Part shown: in pieces, positions 7,629 to 17,521 of the stretch
How the letters are laid out: each line of letters starts with the position of its first letter
How positions within the stretch are numbered: the stretch's first letter is position 1
Origin: Gammaproteobacteria bacterium
GTDB taxonomy: Bacteria > Pseudomonadota > Gammaproteobacteria > SZUA-140
Assembly: GCA_015491865.1 (NCBI GenBank)
Contig: WFVD01000015.1
Coordinates: 124,001-188,000, forward strand
DNA length: 64,000 bases
Reading direction: 5' to 3'
Program-made: the position numbers and the translations under genes
Notes under the pieces: model-generated
What the model was told of the DNA's origin: nothing
Seen by the model: the letters and a program-made list of their open reading frames with translations, nothing else
The model's database searches: none

Positions 7629-8483
7629 ATGGTAGCCCCCCCCCCTGAACAACTTGTCAGTGATATCGGTGAGCTGGTTTCATTACCGGAGGCGTGCATT
7701 CGTATTAATGAAATGGTCGATGATGCCAGCTGTTCTGCGGAAGATATTGGCAAGGTGATTAGCAGTGACCCCGCCTTGACGGTGCGCATTCTCAAGATCG
7801 CAAATAGCCCCTTCTACGGACTCTCCACTGAGGTCGATACCGTGAGCCGTGCAATTACAGTGCTGGGCACTGTTCAGCTACGAGACTTGATACTCGCCTC
7901 GTCAGCCTGTAAGGCTTTTGAAGGGATCCCCAATGAGCTCATCTCAATGGATGATTTCTGGTATCACAGTATTTTCTGTGCAATTACGGCGCGTAAATTA
8001 GCCAATAGCTGCATGCTAGGACGTGGTGAGGCTCTTTTTGTTGCGGGGCTGCTGCATGATGTCGGGCAGCTTGTGATCTTTAATAAACGGCCAGTGGATG
8101 CAAAAAAAGTGCTCTTAAGGTCTAAGGTCACACACAATGAATCGGCACTACACCTGATCGAACAGGAGATCATCGGTTTCGACCACACCGAGGTGGGTGC
8201 TGCACTCACCAGGCAATGGAAATTGCCCCCATTTCTACAGGAGTGTGTGGGCTTTCACCACGCACCATCGAAGGCGACCATTTTTCCCCAGGAGGCTGCT
8301 ATCGTCCATATTGCACAGGCGATCACCAACCTTGCGGGCAAGCACTCCCTGGAGGGGGATGATAGCGGTGCAATTGATGAGAGCACCTGGAAAATAGCTG
8401 GCCTTTCAAAGGCCGTGATTGAGGAGACGATCGCGGATGTTGAGGCTGAAATCCCGGAAGTGCAGGCGATGTTCTCAACATAG
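7629..8483 (+). CDS. HDOD domain protein
   Basis: A 284-residue protein consisting almost entirely of one HDOD domain, the HD-like helical fold found in bacterial signalling outputs. It shows LPEACIRINEMVDD, SDPALTVRILKIANSPFYG, TVLGTVQLRDLILAS and the partly conserved HD pair in AGLLHDVGQLVI. Unlike HD-GYP proteins it has no GYP signature, so c-di-GMP hydrolysis is not predicted. HDOD proteins are generally tied to motility, stress or CsrA/Gac networks, but the role here is unknown. The longest frame begins at TTG (7593). The ATG at 7629 is chosen because of the AGAGGAAG ribosome-binding site and because the family match starts shortly after it. Confidence 0.88.
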   Translation: MVAPPPEQLVSDIGELVSLPEACIRINEMVDDASCSAEDIGKVISSDPALTVRILKIANSPFYGLSTEVDTVSRAITVLGTVQLRDLILASSACKAFEGIPNELISMDDFWYHSIFCAITARKLANSCMLGRGEALFVAGLLHDVGQLVIFNKRPVDAKKVLLRSKVTHNESALHLIEQEIIGFDHTEVGAALTRQWKLPPFLQECVGFHHAPSKATIFPQEAAIVHIAQAITNLAGKHSLEGDDSGAIDESTWKIAGLSKAVIEETIADVEAEIPEVQAMFST

Positions 8484-8617
8484 CCAGAGCCCGCCCTACC
8501 GCGCAGGGCTATTATTGTGCTGAAATGCTTCATAGCCACACCTGGCCCGAAAAGGTACTGGCCGATGAATGGAGCGTAACGCAGGAATTTTTTAAAAGCC
8601 TGGACTAAGTCACAAAA

Positions 8618-8641
8618 AAAAGGATCCCGAAGGATCCTTTT
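8618..8641. terminator. Bidirectional terminator between the HDOD gene and pnp
   Basis: A perfect 10-bp stem AAAAGGATCC / GGATCCTTTT with a CGAA tetraloop, A-rich on one side and T-rich on the other. It serves the rightward HDOD gene and the leftward pnp operon, which converge here. Confidence 0.88.
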
Positions 8642-8679
8642 AATCATGCGGCTATCGACTACTGTTAAAGCGTTTTAAC

Positions 8680-10767
8680 TTAGCCGCCACTGACTGCTTT
8701 CATGCTGAGGCGGATACGTCCCTGTTTATCGATTTCAAGCACTTTAACCTTGATGACTTCGCCTTCACTCAGCTTGTCGCTAACGTTCTCTACACGTTCA
8801 TCAGAGATCTGAGAGATATGAACCAGACCATCTTTTCCAGGCAGGATAGTCACAAATGCACCAAAGTCCATTAGCTTGGCAACCTTGCCTTCGTAGATGG
8901 TGCCGACCTCAACATCTGCTGTGATCTGTTCGATACGACGACGCGCTTCTTCGCCGCCCTCACAATCAACCGATGCGATCTTCACCACACCATCGTCTGT
9001 AATATCGATGCTGGCACCAGTCTCTTCGGTCAGTGCACGAATCGTTGCGCCGCCTTTGCCAATTACGTCACGGATCTTCTCCGGGTTAATCTTCAGAGAG
9101 ATAATACGCGGTGCAAACTGAGAGATATCATCACGCGGTGCCGAGATCACAGCATTCATGTTTTCCAGAATATAGAGACGTCCCTCTTTAGCCTGCTCCA
9201 GCGCTGCATCCATGATCTCACGGGTGATGCCGGTAATTTTGATATCCATCTGTAGCGCAGTGATACCATCGTTGGTGCCGGCGACCTTGAAATCCATATC
9301 GCCAAGATGATCTTCATCACCCAGAATGTCTGACAGTACAGCAAATTTGCTATCCTCTTTGATCAGCCCCATAGCGATACCGGCAACTGGTGCTTTCAGT
9401 GCAACACCCGCATCCATCATCGCAAGACTTGAACCACAGACAGAAGCCATCGAGCTTGAACCATTAGATTCAGTAATTTCAGAAACCACACGTACCACAT
9501 ATGGAAACTCTTCCATGTCTGGCATCACTGCCGCGACACCGCGCTTGGCCAGGCGCCCATGGCCGATCTCACGACGTTTGGGGCTACCGACAAAACCGGT
9601 CTCACCAACACAGTAGGGAGGGAAGTTGTAATGCAGCATGAATGGGTCTTTCTTTTCACCTTCAAGCGCATCGATGATCTGTGCGTCACGCGCAGTACCC
9701 AATGTTGCCACCACTAGCGCCTGTGTTTCTCCGCGGGTAAAAAGTGCAGAACCGTGAGTACGTGGTAGTACACCGACACGAACATTGATATCACGTACGG
9801 TGCGGGTATCACGACCATCGATACGCGGTTCACCGTTAATGATCTGGCCACGAACAACATTTTTCTCAATCTTGCTGATCACCCCCTTAACATCTTCAGC
9901 AGACCAGCTGGCGTCTTCAGCAGAGGAGAGTTGCGCCACCACATCATTGCGGATTTCCGCAAGACGATCCTGGCGCTCCAGTTTTTCCTTGATCTGGTAT
10001 GCAGCGGTAACAGCTTCGGTCGCCGCACTTTCGACGGCGCTGATTAATGCTTCATCAACAGGTTCTGGCTCCCATCTCCATGCAGGCGTATTCACTTCAG
10101 CCGCCAGTGCTTTGATGGCATTCACCACAACCTGCTGCTGCTCATGTCCAAAGATTACCGCACCTAGCATCACCTCTTCTGGGAGCTCTTTCGCTTCAGA
10201 TTCAACCATCAATACCGCGTCATCAGTACCGGCGATCACGAGATCAAGGTCAGAGCCTTCTAGCTCAGAAAGCGTTGGATTCAACAGGTATTCGCCATCT
10301 TTATAGCCAACACGTGCTGCGCCAATCGGGCCGCTGAAAGGGATGCCAGAAATTGCCAGTGCCGCAGAAGCACCAATAATTGCTGGAATGTCCGGATCAA
10401 TCTCTTTGTTCAGAGAGACAACAGAGGCGATGATCTGAACTTCATTTTTGAACCCCTTCGGAAACAGCGGGCGAAGTGGGCGATCGATCAGACGGCATGT
10501 CAGGGTCTCTTTCTCACTTGGGCGTCCTTCACGCTTGAAGAAACCCCCCGGAATTTTACCAGCAGCATAGGCACGCTCCTGGTAGTTAACGGTCAGAGGA
10601 AAGAAGTCACGCCCAGGCTCGGCCTCCTTACGACCAACAACGGTCACCAGTACAGCGGTGTCATCCATATTGACCATGACCGCAGCGGTTGACTGCCTTG
10701 CAATCTCACCCGTTTCGAGTGTTACAGTGTGCTTCCCGTACTGAAAAGTTTTTTTAATGGGCGTCAC
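8680..10767 (-). CDS. pnp: Polynucleotide phosphorylase
   Basis: 3'-5' phosphorolytic exoribonuclease and degradosome partner, 695 residues, normal length. It has two RNase PH domains (N-terminal about 1-230, second about 310-540 with [10 protein letters not shown] and [14 protein letters not shown]). These are followed by a KH domain ([18 protein letters not shown], about 560-620) and an S1 domain ([15 protein letters not shown], about 622-690). It is the last gene of the operon running from rimP, 53 bp after rpsO. That arrangement with rpsO is conserved across gammaproteobacteria and usually gives RNase III/PNPase autoregulation. A strong terminator follows. Confidence 0.98.
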   Translation of the reverse strand: MTPIKKTFQYGKHTVTLETGEIARQSTAAVMVNMDDTAVLVTVVGRKEAEPGRDFFPLTVNYQERAYAAGKIPGGFFKREGRPSEKETLTCRLIDRPLRPLFPKGFKNEVQIIASVVSLNKEIDPDIPAIIGASAALAISGIPFSGPIGAARVGYKDGEYLLNPTLSELEGSDLDLVIAGTDDAVLMVESEAKELPEEVMLGAVIFGHEQQQVVVNAIKALAAEVNTPAWRWEPEPVDEALISAVESAATEAVTAAYQIKEKLERQDRLAEIRNDVVAQLSSAEDASWSAEDVKGVISKIEKNVVRGQIINGEPRIDGRDTRTVRDINVRVGVLPRTHGSALFTRGETQALVVATLGTARDAQIIDALEGEKKDPFMLHYNFPPYCVGETGFVGSPKRREIGHGRLAKRGVAAVMPDMEEFPYVVRVVSEITESNGSSSMASVCGSSLAMMDAGVALKAPVAGIAMGLIKEDSKFAVLSDILGDEDHLGDMDFKVAGTNDGITALQMDIKITGITREIMDAALEQAKEGRLYILENMNAVISAPRDDISQFAPRIISLKINPEKIRDVIGKGGATIRALTEETGASIDITDDGVVKIASVDCEGGEEARRRIEQITADVEVGTIYEGKVAKLMDFGAFVTILPGKDGLVHISQISDERVENVSDKLSEGEVIKVKVLEIDKQGRIRLSMKAVSGG

Positions 10768-10820
10768 ATTTAATTCCTTAGAAAGTAGAAAATCATTGAT
10801 GGTTAAGAGAGTTGGTGCGC

Positions 10821-11090
10821 TTACTTACGCAGCCCCAGGCTTTTAATCAGATCCTGATAACGTGAGTTATCTTTTCTCTTCAGGTAATCAAGCAGTTTTC
10901 TACGTTGGCTTACCATTCTTAGCAGCCCCTGACGTGAATGGTGGTCGTGGATGTGCTCCTTGAAATGGCCAGACAGTTGTTCAATGCGCGCGGACAGAAG
11001 TGCAACCTGCACCTCTGGCGAACCAGTATCACCGTCTGCTCGTTGGTACTTGCTAACGACCTGTGATTTAGTTTCAGCGTTTAATCCCAT
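10821..11090 (-). CDS. rpsO: 30S ribosomal protein S15
   Basis: 89 residues, the standard length, with the conserved S15 body ([42 protein letters not shown]). It binds the central domain of 16S rRNA early in 30S assembly. It lies between truB and pnp and has its own promoter in the 116-bp gap upstream. A GAGGAAATT ribosome-binding site precedes the ATG at 11090. Confidence 0.98.
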   Translation of the reverse strand: MGLNAETKSQVVSKYQRADGDTGSPEVQVALLSARIEQLSGHFKEHIHDHHSRQGLLRMVSQRRKLLDYLKRKDNSRYQDLIKSLGLRK

Positions 11091-11140
11091 AATTTCCTCT
11101 GTGTTTTACAAACGTTACTTACTTTTAAAAATGAGCGGCT

Positions 11141-11170
11141 ATTTTATCGCCTTAAGTACATGAATGACAA
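11141..11170 (-). promoter_or_regulatory. Sigma-70 promoter for rpsO-pnp
   Basis: On the minus strand TTGTCA (11170-11165) is followed after 18 bp by TAAAAT (11146-11141). It sits in the truB-rpsO gap, about 50 bp before the rpsO ATG, the same place as the known internal rpsO promoter of E. coli. Confidence 0.6.
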
Positions 11171-11206
11171 GATAAATAACTGCCCTGAATGGGTACCTTG
11201 CAGATT

Positions 11207-12124
11207 TTAGGCACTATTCAACAGGCGTCTCGGGGCAACACGACCATCATCCATGATATATCCCACCCCCAGAAAGACATTTTCCTCTGCAAAAAGCTTT
11301 ACAAGCCCCTCACGCGGCGCTTTTGGTACCATCACGGCCTGCCCTCGTTTCAGGAAAAAGGCCACATCTTGTGACAACCTGACCTCCGGCCAGTTAACGA
11401 GCGCACTTTCCATCGGAAGCAGTAATTGATCCAGCGCCTCAAAGCCGCCTTCTTCAGCGATATTCTCCAGCTGCGCCGCTGTGATCATCTTTTTGCCGCT
11501 AAAAGGGCCGACGCTGAAGCGCCTTAATAGTGCTACATGCGCACCACACCCTAAGCGCTCACCGATATCTTCTGCCAATGTTCGAATATAGGTACCTTTA
11601 GAGCAGTGAACATCAAGCTCCAGAAGGTCTCCCTCTGCTGCCAGTATCTCAATACTATGAATCTTAATGTTGCGACCCTTGCGTTCAACCTCAATCCCTT
11701 TACGCGCAAGCTTATAAAGGGGTTGACCATCTTTCTTCAAGGCTGAATACATCGGCGGAATCTGCTCAATATCACCCAGAAACTCAGCCAGAACCAACTC
11801 TAGTTTCGGGTTGCTATAGTGACCCACTTCACGGGTGAGAATTGCTTCACCTTCGGCATCACCTGTCGTGGTTTTAATACCGAGCTTAATTGTGGCCTGG
11901 TAACGCTTATCAGCATCCAGCAGGAAGCCAGATATTTTAGTCGCTTCACCCAGGCAAATTGGCAAGAGGCCAGAGGCCAGAGGATCAAGGCTGCCAGTAT
12001 GGCCCGCCTTACGCGCATTGAAAATACGTTTAATGCGCTGAAGAACAGCGTTAGAACTCATCCCAACAGGCTTATCAAACAGAAGAATCCCATTGACTTC
12101 ACGCCCAGACTTACGACGTGCCAT
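11207..12124 (-). CDS. truB: tRNA pseudouridine-55 synthase
   Basis: Makes pseudouridine 55 in the T-arm of tRNAs. The protein has 305 residues with GILLFDKPVGMSSN near the N-terminus and the catalytic block GHTGSLDPLASGLLP, whose Asp is the nucleophile. A PUA-like C-terminus follows. The frame is open further upstream to 12160. The ATG at 12124 (MARRKSGREVNG) is chosen because AGAAGGACC lies just before it and it aligns with the usual N-terminus. This start overlaps the end of rbfA by 14 bp, consistent with translational coupling. Confidence 0.96.
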   Translation of the reverse strand: MARRKSGREVNGILLFDKPVGMSSNAVLQRIKRIFNARKAGHTGSLDPLASGLLPICLGEATKISGFLLDADKRYQATIKLGIKTTTGDAEGEAILTREVGHYSNPKLELVLAEFLGDIEQIPPMYSALKKDGQPLYKLARKGIEVERKGRNIKIHSIEILAAEGDLLELDVHCSKGTYIRTLAEDIGERLGCGAHVALLRRFSVGPFSGKKMITAAQLENIAEEGGFEALDQLLLPMESALVNWPEVRLSQDVAFFLKRGQAVMVPKAPREGLVKLFAEENVFLGVGYIMDDGRVAPRRLLNSA

Positions 12125-12500
12125 CCTGGTCCTTCTTGCGATTTTTTTCATCAGCGGCAACAGCTGAATCGATCAGTGCTGACAATGCGGTGCCCTGTTC
12201 AACCGATGCGTCGTAATGAAAACGCAGTGTCGGTACAACACGGAGCTTCATCCGTTGTCCAATAGCGCGGCGTAAAAAAGCGGCAGCGCGGTTGAGCACC
12301 TTGATGCATTCGTCTACTTGCTGGTCATCGCCCAGCAATGTTACATGCACCTTCGCATGTGACATATCCGATGAGATATCGACAGCAGTCACTGTCACCA
12401 TCCCCACTCTGGGGTCCTTGATTTCCTGCTGAATCAACTGCGCAATTTCACGCCGTATCTGCTCACCCACTCTCAGGGTACGACTGAACTCTTTAGCCAT
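12111..12500 (-). CDS. rbfA: 30S ribosome-binding factor RbfA
   Basis: Ribosome maturation and cold-adaptation factor, 129 residues, normal length. It shows the family KH-like core (RTLRVGEQIRREIAQLIQQ, KDPRVGMVTVTAVDIS, DLSH-type AKVHVTLLG). It lies between infB and truB in the conserved operon order. The C-terminal tail is charged (DEKNRKKDQDG) and overlaps the truB start. Confidence 0.97.
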   Translation of the reverse strand: MAKEFSRTLRVGEQIRREIAQLIQQEIKDPRVGMVTVTAVDISSDMSHAKVHVTLLGDDQQVDECIKVLNRAAAFLRRAIGQRMKLRVVPTLRFHYDASVEQGTALSALIDSAVAADEKNRKKDQDGTS

Positions 12501-12542
12501 AACTAGAGACCGCTACAGATAACACCCAGCTAATAATCAGTA

Positions 12543-15149
12543 TCAAAGCGTACGCTCTACTGATACAGTTTCATAAACCTCAATCTGATCACCCGGTTTA
12601 ACATCGTTATAATTCTTAACGCCGATACCACATTCAGTACCTGCGCGCACTTCATTAACATCATCTTTAAAACGACGTAATGATTCGAGCTCACCTTCAT
12701 AAATCACAACATTATCTCGCAGCACACGGATTGGGTTACTACGCTTAACCGCGCCCTCTACCACCAGGCAACCGGCAATCGCACCCAGTTTAGGTGAGGT
12801 AAAGACATCACGCACTTCGGCCATGCCAACAATCTGCTCCTTGATTTCAGGTGTCAGCATGCCAGAGAGGGAGTTCTTCACATCATCGATCACATCATAG
12901 ATCACGCTGTAATAGCGAGGCGAAAGGCCGGACTCTTCACCCAGGCGGCGTGCGGCAGCATCAGCACGCACATTGAAACCTATCAGAATAGCATCGGAAG
13001 CGATCGCCAGGTTAACATCAGATTCATTAATACCACCCACGCCAGAGGCTACAATTTTCACCGCCACTTCGTCATTGGAGAGTTTGGTTAAAGCATCGCG
13101 CAGCGCTTCAACTGACCCCTGCACATCGGCTTTGATCAGAAGATTAAGGATATCAACCTTATTGCTACCCATCTGTGAAAACATATCCTCCATCTTGGAG
13201 GCCTTCTGACGCGCCATCTGCACTTCACGCGCTTTGGCCTGTCTGAACAGTGCCACTTCACGGGCCTTACGCTCATCGGGAACAACCAGCACTTCGTCAC
13301 CCGCACTCGGGGTGCCAGAGAGACCTAATACAACCACCGGTATTGATGGCCCCGCCTCTTCAACAGGCTTCCCTGCTTCATCAAACATGGCGCGCACACG
13401 GCCGTACTCCTGTCCTGCAAGTAGCATGTCGCCTTTACGTAAAATACCGTTTTGCACCAGAATGGTTGCGACCGGGCCACGTCCTTTATCAAGGCTCGAT
13501 TCGATCACAGCACCGCGCGCTGGGCACTCTTCAACGGCCTGCAGCTCAAGCACTTCTGCCTGAAGCAGGATCGCATCCAGTAGCGCCTCAATCCCTTCAC
13601 CCGTCTTGGCTGAAACGCCGACAAACATGGTGTCGCCGCCCCACTCTTCAGGGATCACTTCATGACCGACCAGCTCCTGCTTCACACGCTCTAAATCGGC
13701 TTCCTGTTTATCAATCTTGTTAATTGCGACAATCAGCGGCACCTCGGCGGCTTTAGCATGCTGGATCGCTTCCAGTGTTTGTGGTTTGACACCATCATCA
13801 GCAGCAACGACCAGAATCACAATATCAGTGACATCAGCACCACGTGCGCGCATCGCAGTAAATGCGGCGTGGCCAGGGGTGTCGAGAAAACTTATCATCC
13901 CCTTATCCGTTTCAACGTGGTAGGCACCCATATGCTGGGTAATACCTCCCGCCTCACTACTGGCAACTTTCGCGCGGCGAATATGATCCAGCAGCGATGT
14001 TTTACCGTGATCGACATGCCCCATAATGGTCACAACCGGTGCACGCGGTACTCGTTCTCCTTCGATCGCCTCCTCTGCCTGTTGCAGCTCATCTTCAACA
14101 GCATTTTCAGCCAGTGGTTTCGGTTTATGCCCCATCTCTTCAACTACAATTGAAGCTGTATCCTGATCTAGTACCTGGTTGATCGTGACCATCGACCCCA
14201 TACCCATCAGCACTTTAATTAGCTCCGCAGCCTTCACTGACATTTTCTGTGCCAGCTCAGCGACGGTGATTGTTTCTGGAATGGTGACATCACGCACGAC
14301 AGGGGCGGTTGGCATCTCAAAACCGTGCTGACCGCCTGGAGAGACCGCTGGCTTCGCCTTAAATTTCCCTTTCTTCTTGCGTCGGCCCGCTTTATCTCCG
14401 GCAACATGAAGTTCACGTCGACCATACTTGGTAGAACGCTCATCTCGCCCTTTTCGCTTATTGCCTTTCTTATCTGTGGTTGATGGTGGCTCCGGCTTAG
14501 TGGTCTTTGGCGCTGCGGCAAGTGCTGCCATTTTCGCAGCCTTCGCCACCCTGGCTGCTTCAACTTCCTGTTCTGCGGCAACATGCTCATTCGCTGCTGC
14601 TTTCACCATCTCAATCGCTGCCTGCTCCGCAGCACGCTGTATCTCTTCTGCTTTAGCCTGAGCTGCTGCTTTAGCCGCTTCCTTTTCTTTAATGGCCTGC
14701 TGCTCACGTTCCTGCTTGAGCAGCTCCTCTTTGACGGCGCTCTTTTCTGCAAAATCGGTCTTTAACGCATCAGCGACTGCTTGCTTAGTCTCTTCTGATT
14801 CACGTGCTGCCTCTTCTTCAGCGGCTAACTCGCTACGTTTTGCATAGGTACGTTTGCTACGGAATTCAACATTAACCTTTTTAACCTTTTTTACGCGCCC
14901 TTGCGTGCTACTCTGCTCGAGTTCACTAACAGTTTTTCGTCGCAATGTGATTTTCTTAGGCTCACGTTTCGTCGGTGCTTCCTCACCATGGCTTCTTCGT
15001 AGATAACTCAGTAGCTCTACCTTATCTTCATCGCTTATCGACTGGTTTTCATCCTTGATGGTTCGACCAGCCTTACCCAGCTGGGCAATCAATCGATCAA
15101 CTGGAATGCCAACGACTTCTGCGAGTTGTTTTACCGTTACTTCTGCCAT
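12543..15149 (-). CDS. infB: Translation initiation factor IF-2
   Basis: GTPase that places initiator tRNA on the 30S subunit, 868 residues. An N-terminal IF2N domain ([20 protein letters not shown]) is followed by a long charged Ala/Glu/Lys coiled region at about 80-260. A second IF2N motif ([15 protein letters not shown]) comes next. The G domain has [12 protein letters not shown] (G1), DTPGHAAF (G3) and NKIDK (G4), and domains II-IV reach the C-terminus. The low-complexity linker gives several spurious overlapping frames. It lies 15 bp after nusA. Confidence 0.98.
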   Translation of the reverse strand: MAEVTVKQLAEVVGIPVDRLIAQLGKAGRTIKDENQSISDEDKVELLSYLRRSHGEEAPTKREPKKITLRRKTVSELEQSSTQGRVKKVKKVNVEFRSKRTYAKRSELAAEEEAARESEETKQAVADALKTDFAEKSAVKEELLKQEREQQAIKEKEAAKAAAQAKAEEIQRAAEQAAIEMVKAAANEHVAAEQEVEAARVAKAAKMAALAAAPKTTKPEPPSTTDKKGNKRKGRDERSTKYGRRELHVAGDKAGRRKKKGKFKAKPAVSPGGQHGFEMPTAPVVRDVTIPETITVAELAQKMSVKAAELIKVLMGMGSMVTINQVLDQDTASIVVEEMGHKPKPLAENAVEDELQQAEEAIEGERVPRAPVVTIMGHVDHGKTSLLDHIRRAKVASSEAGGITQHMGAYHVETDKGMISFLDTPGHAAFTAMRARGADVTDIVILVVAADDGVKPQTLEAIQHAKAAEVPLIVAINKIDKQEADLERVKQELVGHEVIPEEWGGDTMFVGVSAKTGEGIEALLDAILLQAEVLELQAVEECPARGAVIESSLDKGRGPVATILVQNGILRKGDMLLAGQEYGRVRAMFDEAGKPVEEAGPSIPVVVLGLSGTPSAGDEVLVVPDERKAREVALFRQAKAREVQMARQKASKMEDMFSQMGSNKVDILNLLIKADVQGSVEALRDALTKLSNDEVAVKIVASGVGGINESDVNLAIASDAILIGFNVRADAAARRLGEESGLSPRYYSVIYDVIDDVKNSLSGMLTPEIKEQIVGMAEVRDVFTSPKLGAIAGCLVVEGAVKRSNPIRVLRDNVVIYEGELESLRRFKDDVNEVRAGTECGIGVKNYNDVKPGDQIEVYETVSVERTL

Positions 15150-15164
15150 GCGTCTCTACCGATT

Positions 15165-16673
15165 TTAACCTTGATTGATTTGCTCATTCTCAAACCATGG
15201 TGCACGTGCAGCCATGATCAATGCGCTCGCGCGCGCCTCATCCATCCCTTCAATCTCAAGCAGCTCATCAACTGCCTGCTCTGCTAAATCTTCCTGTGTC
15301 ACAATGCCGTTGCTGGCCAGCAGACAGGCAAGTTTTTTATCCACCCCTTCCATTGCCAGCAGATCCTCAGCTGGTTCGGCATCACTAATCTTCTCTTCGG
15401 TCGCAATTTCTCGGGTCAGTAAGACATCACGAGCGCGGTCACGTAGTTCCTTAACAATCTCTTCATCAAACTCTTCAATGGCCAGCAGCTCTTTTGTTGG
15501 AACGTAAGCCACCTCTTCGATGCTGGAAAAACCTTCCTGCACAAAAATCAGTGCGATTTCTTCGTCCACATCCAGATGTTCCATAAAGAGGTTTTTCAGT
15601 GCTTCGCCTTCTGCTTCACTCTTCTCTTCAGCCTGAGCCTCTGTCATGATGTTGAGTTCCCAGCCAGTCAACTGACTCGCCAGGCGCACATTCTGCCCAC
15701 CACGGCCTATCGCCTGTGAGAGGTGCTCTTCAGCCACGGCTAGATCCATGCTGTGCGCATCTTCATCGACAACGATGGATTCAACTTCAGCAGGTGACAT
15801 CGCATTGATCACAAACTGTGCCGGATTTTCGTCCCACAGGATGATATCGATCCGCTCACCCCCCAGCTCATTTGAGACGCTCTGTACCCGTGAGCCGCGC
15901 ATCCCGACGCAGGCACCGACTGGATCGATCCGCTCATCATTTGCATTAACGGCGATCTTGGCCCGCGAACCTGGGTCACGCGCGGCACCCAGAATATCGA
16001 TCAGCCCTTCCCCTACTTCCGGCACTTCAATTTTAAATAGTTCAATCAACAGTTCCGGGGCAGTTCGACTAATAAATAGCTGTGCGCCGCGCTGTTCGGA
16101 ACGGACATCCTGCAGATAGCCACGGACACGGTCGCCTGTCCGCACCGCTTCACGTGGAATCATATCATCGCGCAAGATCAGCGCTTCCGCATTCCCCCCC
16201 AGATCAAGGATAGCATTGCCGCGTTCAACGCGTTTAACCACACCGGTGACCAGTTCACCAATACGGCCTTTATACTGTTCGACAACCTGAGCGCGCTCTG
16301 CTTCACGCACCTTCTGCATGATCACCTGTTTCGCCGCCTGTGCTGCAATACGCCCAAAGCCGACCGATTCTATACGCTCTTCAATTCTGCCGCCGACGAC
16401 GGCATTGGGGTCACGTTCTCGGGCTTCGCTTAAGGTCAACTGGGTGATCTCTTCTTCGATCTCATCCGAGTCATCAGCATAAATATCCCAGTAACGGAAG
16501 GTCTCATAGTCGCCTGTTTCGCGGTCAATTGAGACGCGCACAGCAATATCGTCGCTGTAACGTTTTTTTGTTGCGGTCACCAGGGCCGCTTCGATCGCCT
16601 CGATAATGACCTCTTTGGCAATCCCACGTTCATTGGAGACTGCGTCCACAACCAGTAAAATTTCTTTGCTCAT
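15165..16673 (-). CDS. nusA: Transcription termination/antitermination factor NusA
   Basis: RNA polymerase-binding elongation factor, 502 residues. An N-terminal polymerase-binding domain (about 1-125) is followed by S1 ([18 protein letters not shown]), two KH domains ([35 protein letters not shown]) and two acidic C-terminal repeats (about 355-495). The AR1/AR2-type tail is the form found in E. coli and relatives. Position between rimP and infB is canonical. Confidence 0.98.
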   Translation of the reverse strand: MSKEILLVVDAVSNERGIAKEVIIEAIEAALVTATKKRYSDDIAVRVSIDRETGDYETFRYWDIYADDSDEIEEEITQLTLSEARERDPNAVVGGRIEERIESVGFGRIAAQAAKQVIMQKVREAERAQVVEQYKGRIGELVTGVVKRVERGNAILDLGGNAEALILRDDMIPREAVRTGDRVRGYLQDVRSEQRGAQLFISRTAPELLIELFKIEVPEVGEGLIDILGAARDPGSRAKIAVNANDERIDPVGACVGMRGSRVQSVSNELGGERIDIILWDENPAQFVINAMSPAEVESIVVDEDAHSMDLAVAEEHLSQAIGRGGQNVRLASQLTGWELNIMTEAQAEEKSEAEGEALKNLFMEHLDVDEEIALIFVQEGFSSIEEVAYVPTKELLAIEEFDEEIVKELRDRARDVLLTREIATEEKISDAEPAEDLLAMEGVDKKLACLLASNGIVTQEDLAEQAVDELLEIEGMDEARASALIMAARAPWFENEQINQG

Positions 16674-16738
16674 ATCACGCCTCTATCTCAATCCTGGCAG
16701 CAACAAAACTGTTGCGCCAATAATCTATTCATCCTTCT

Positions 16739-17200
16739 TTATTCAAAAACCAGACGAGCCTTTTCAATCCTCTCCCATGGCAAGCGGATGATCTCTTCAT
16801 CAATTGCCAGCTCTACCAATTGATCAGCTGTTTCTACCCCCTGTAGCAAACCTTTAAAATTTCGTTGCCCCGCCAGCGGTGTTTGCAATCTTATCTGTAC
16901 GATATTGCCACTAAAGCGTTCGAAATCTTCGAATTTAAACAGGGGCCTATCAAGCCCTGGTGATGACACTTCAAGGACATAATGGCCACTAATGGGATCT
17001 TCAACCTCCAGTACGCCGCTCACCTGATGGCTGACCGTGCCACAATCATCCACTGTCACTCCACCGGCTTTATCGATATAGATACGCAACAGCGAGTGTT
17101 TCCCCTGCGGCAGGTACTCCAGCCCAACAAATTCATAACCCAATGAGTCCACAACTGGGGCCAGGAGCCCCTCCAGCTGTGTCTGTGCTCGTCCTGCCAT
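16739..17200 (-). CDS. rimP: Ribosome maturation factor RimP
   Basis: 30S assembly factor, 153 residues. It carries the conserved LLAPVVDSLGYEFVGLEYL, LRIYIDKAGGVTVDDC and SSPGLDRPLFK. It is first in the rimP-nusA-infB-rbfA-truB operon. The ATG at 17200 has no strong ribosome-binding site, but the family N-terminus (LEGLLAPVVDSLG) begins just after it. About 205 nt of leader separate it from the predicted promoter. Confidence 0.96.
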   Translation of the reverse strand: MAGRAQTQLEGLLAPVVDSLGYEFVGLEYLPQGKHSLLRIYIDKAGGVTVDDCGTVSHQVSGVLEVEDPISGHYVLEVSSPGLDRPLFKFEDFERFSGNIVQIRLQTPLAGQRNFKGLLQGVETADQLVELAIDEEIIRLPWERIEKARLVFE

Positions 17201-17235
17201 CTCTCGCCGCCATCCCTAATAAAAGGGCTAAAAAC

Positions 17236-17257
17236 AAAAAATGGGCACAAGGCCCAC
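17236..17257 (-). terminator. Leader hairpin before rimP (possible attenuator)
   Basis: In the rimP leader, minus strand, GTGGGC-CTTGT-GCCCAT forms a 6-bp stem (one G-U pair) followed directly by a run of six T. This looks like an intrinsic terminator placed between the promoter and the first gene. A similar hairpin-plus-T leader is known from comparative work upstream of rimP in gammaproteobacteria. It could attenuate the whole operon. The antiterminator side is not resolved here. Confidence 0.55.
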
Positions 17258-17411
17258 TTTTAAAAATTCTCTGTATGATGCTGATCCACATAGCATCAAA
17301 TACCGCCTGATCAAAAAACCGGCCAATTACCAATGTACATTCAATAACTTACATACATGACCACTTACTCAGACCTATACCTGAATAGCAGCAGCCCGCT
17401 GCTCGTCGGGT

Positions 17412-17440
17412 ATTATATGGATGAATACGCTTTTTATCAA
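17412..17440 (-). promoter_or_regulatory. Near-consensus sigma-70 promoter of the rimP-nusA-infB operon
   Basis: Minus strand: TTGATA (17440-17435), 17-bp spacer, TATAAT (17417-17412). Both boxes are near or at consensus with ideal spacing. A GC-rich hairpin (AGCAGC/GCTGCT) follows the start. No tRNA gene (such as metY) was found in this leader, unlike E. coli. Confidence 0.75.
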
Positions 17441-17521
17441 TAACTCTTCCGGGGATATTTATCTTACCTGTCTAATCATTTCAATAAATTATGTGCTGAA
17501 TGTGCACTTTGACCTGCGGCG

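Noticed and set aside
8525-8608. 27-codon plus-strand frame (MLHSHTWPEKVLADE) before the pnp terminator
   Set aside because: The composition looks coding-like but it is too short, with no ribosome-binding site and no recognised family. It may be a relic.
8255-8647. 130-codon minus-strand frame overlapping the HDOD gene
   Set aside because: It is antisense to a well-supported HDOD domain and crosses a terminator.
13758-14153. 131-codon plus-strand frame antisense to infB
   Set aside because: It is a shadow of the IF-2 G domain on the other strand, with no independent support.
17201-17411. Possible tRNA (metY-like) in the rimP leader
   Set aside because: No cloverleaf, CCA end or T-arm sequence can be built.
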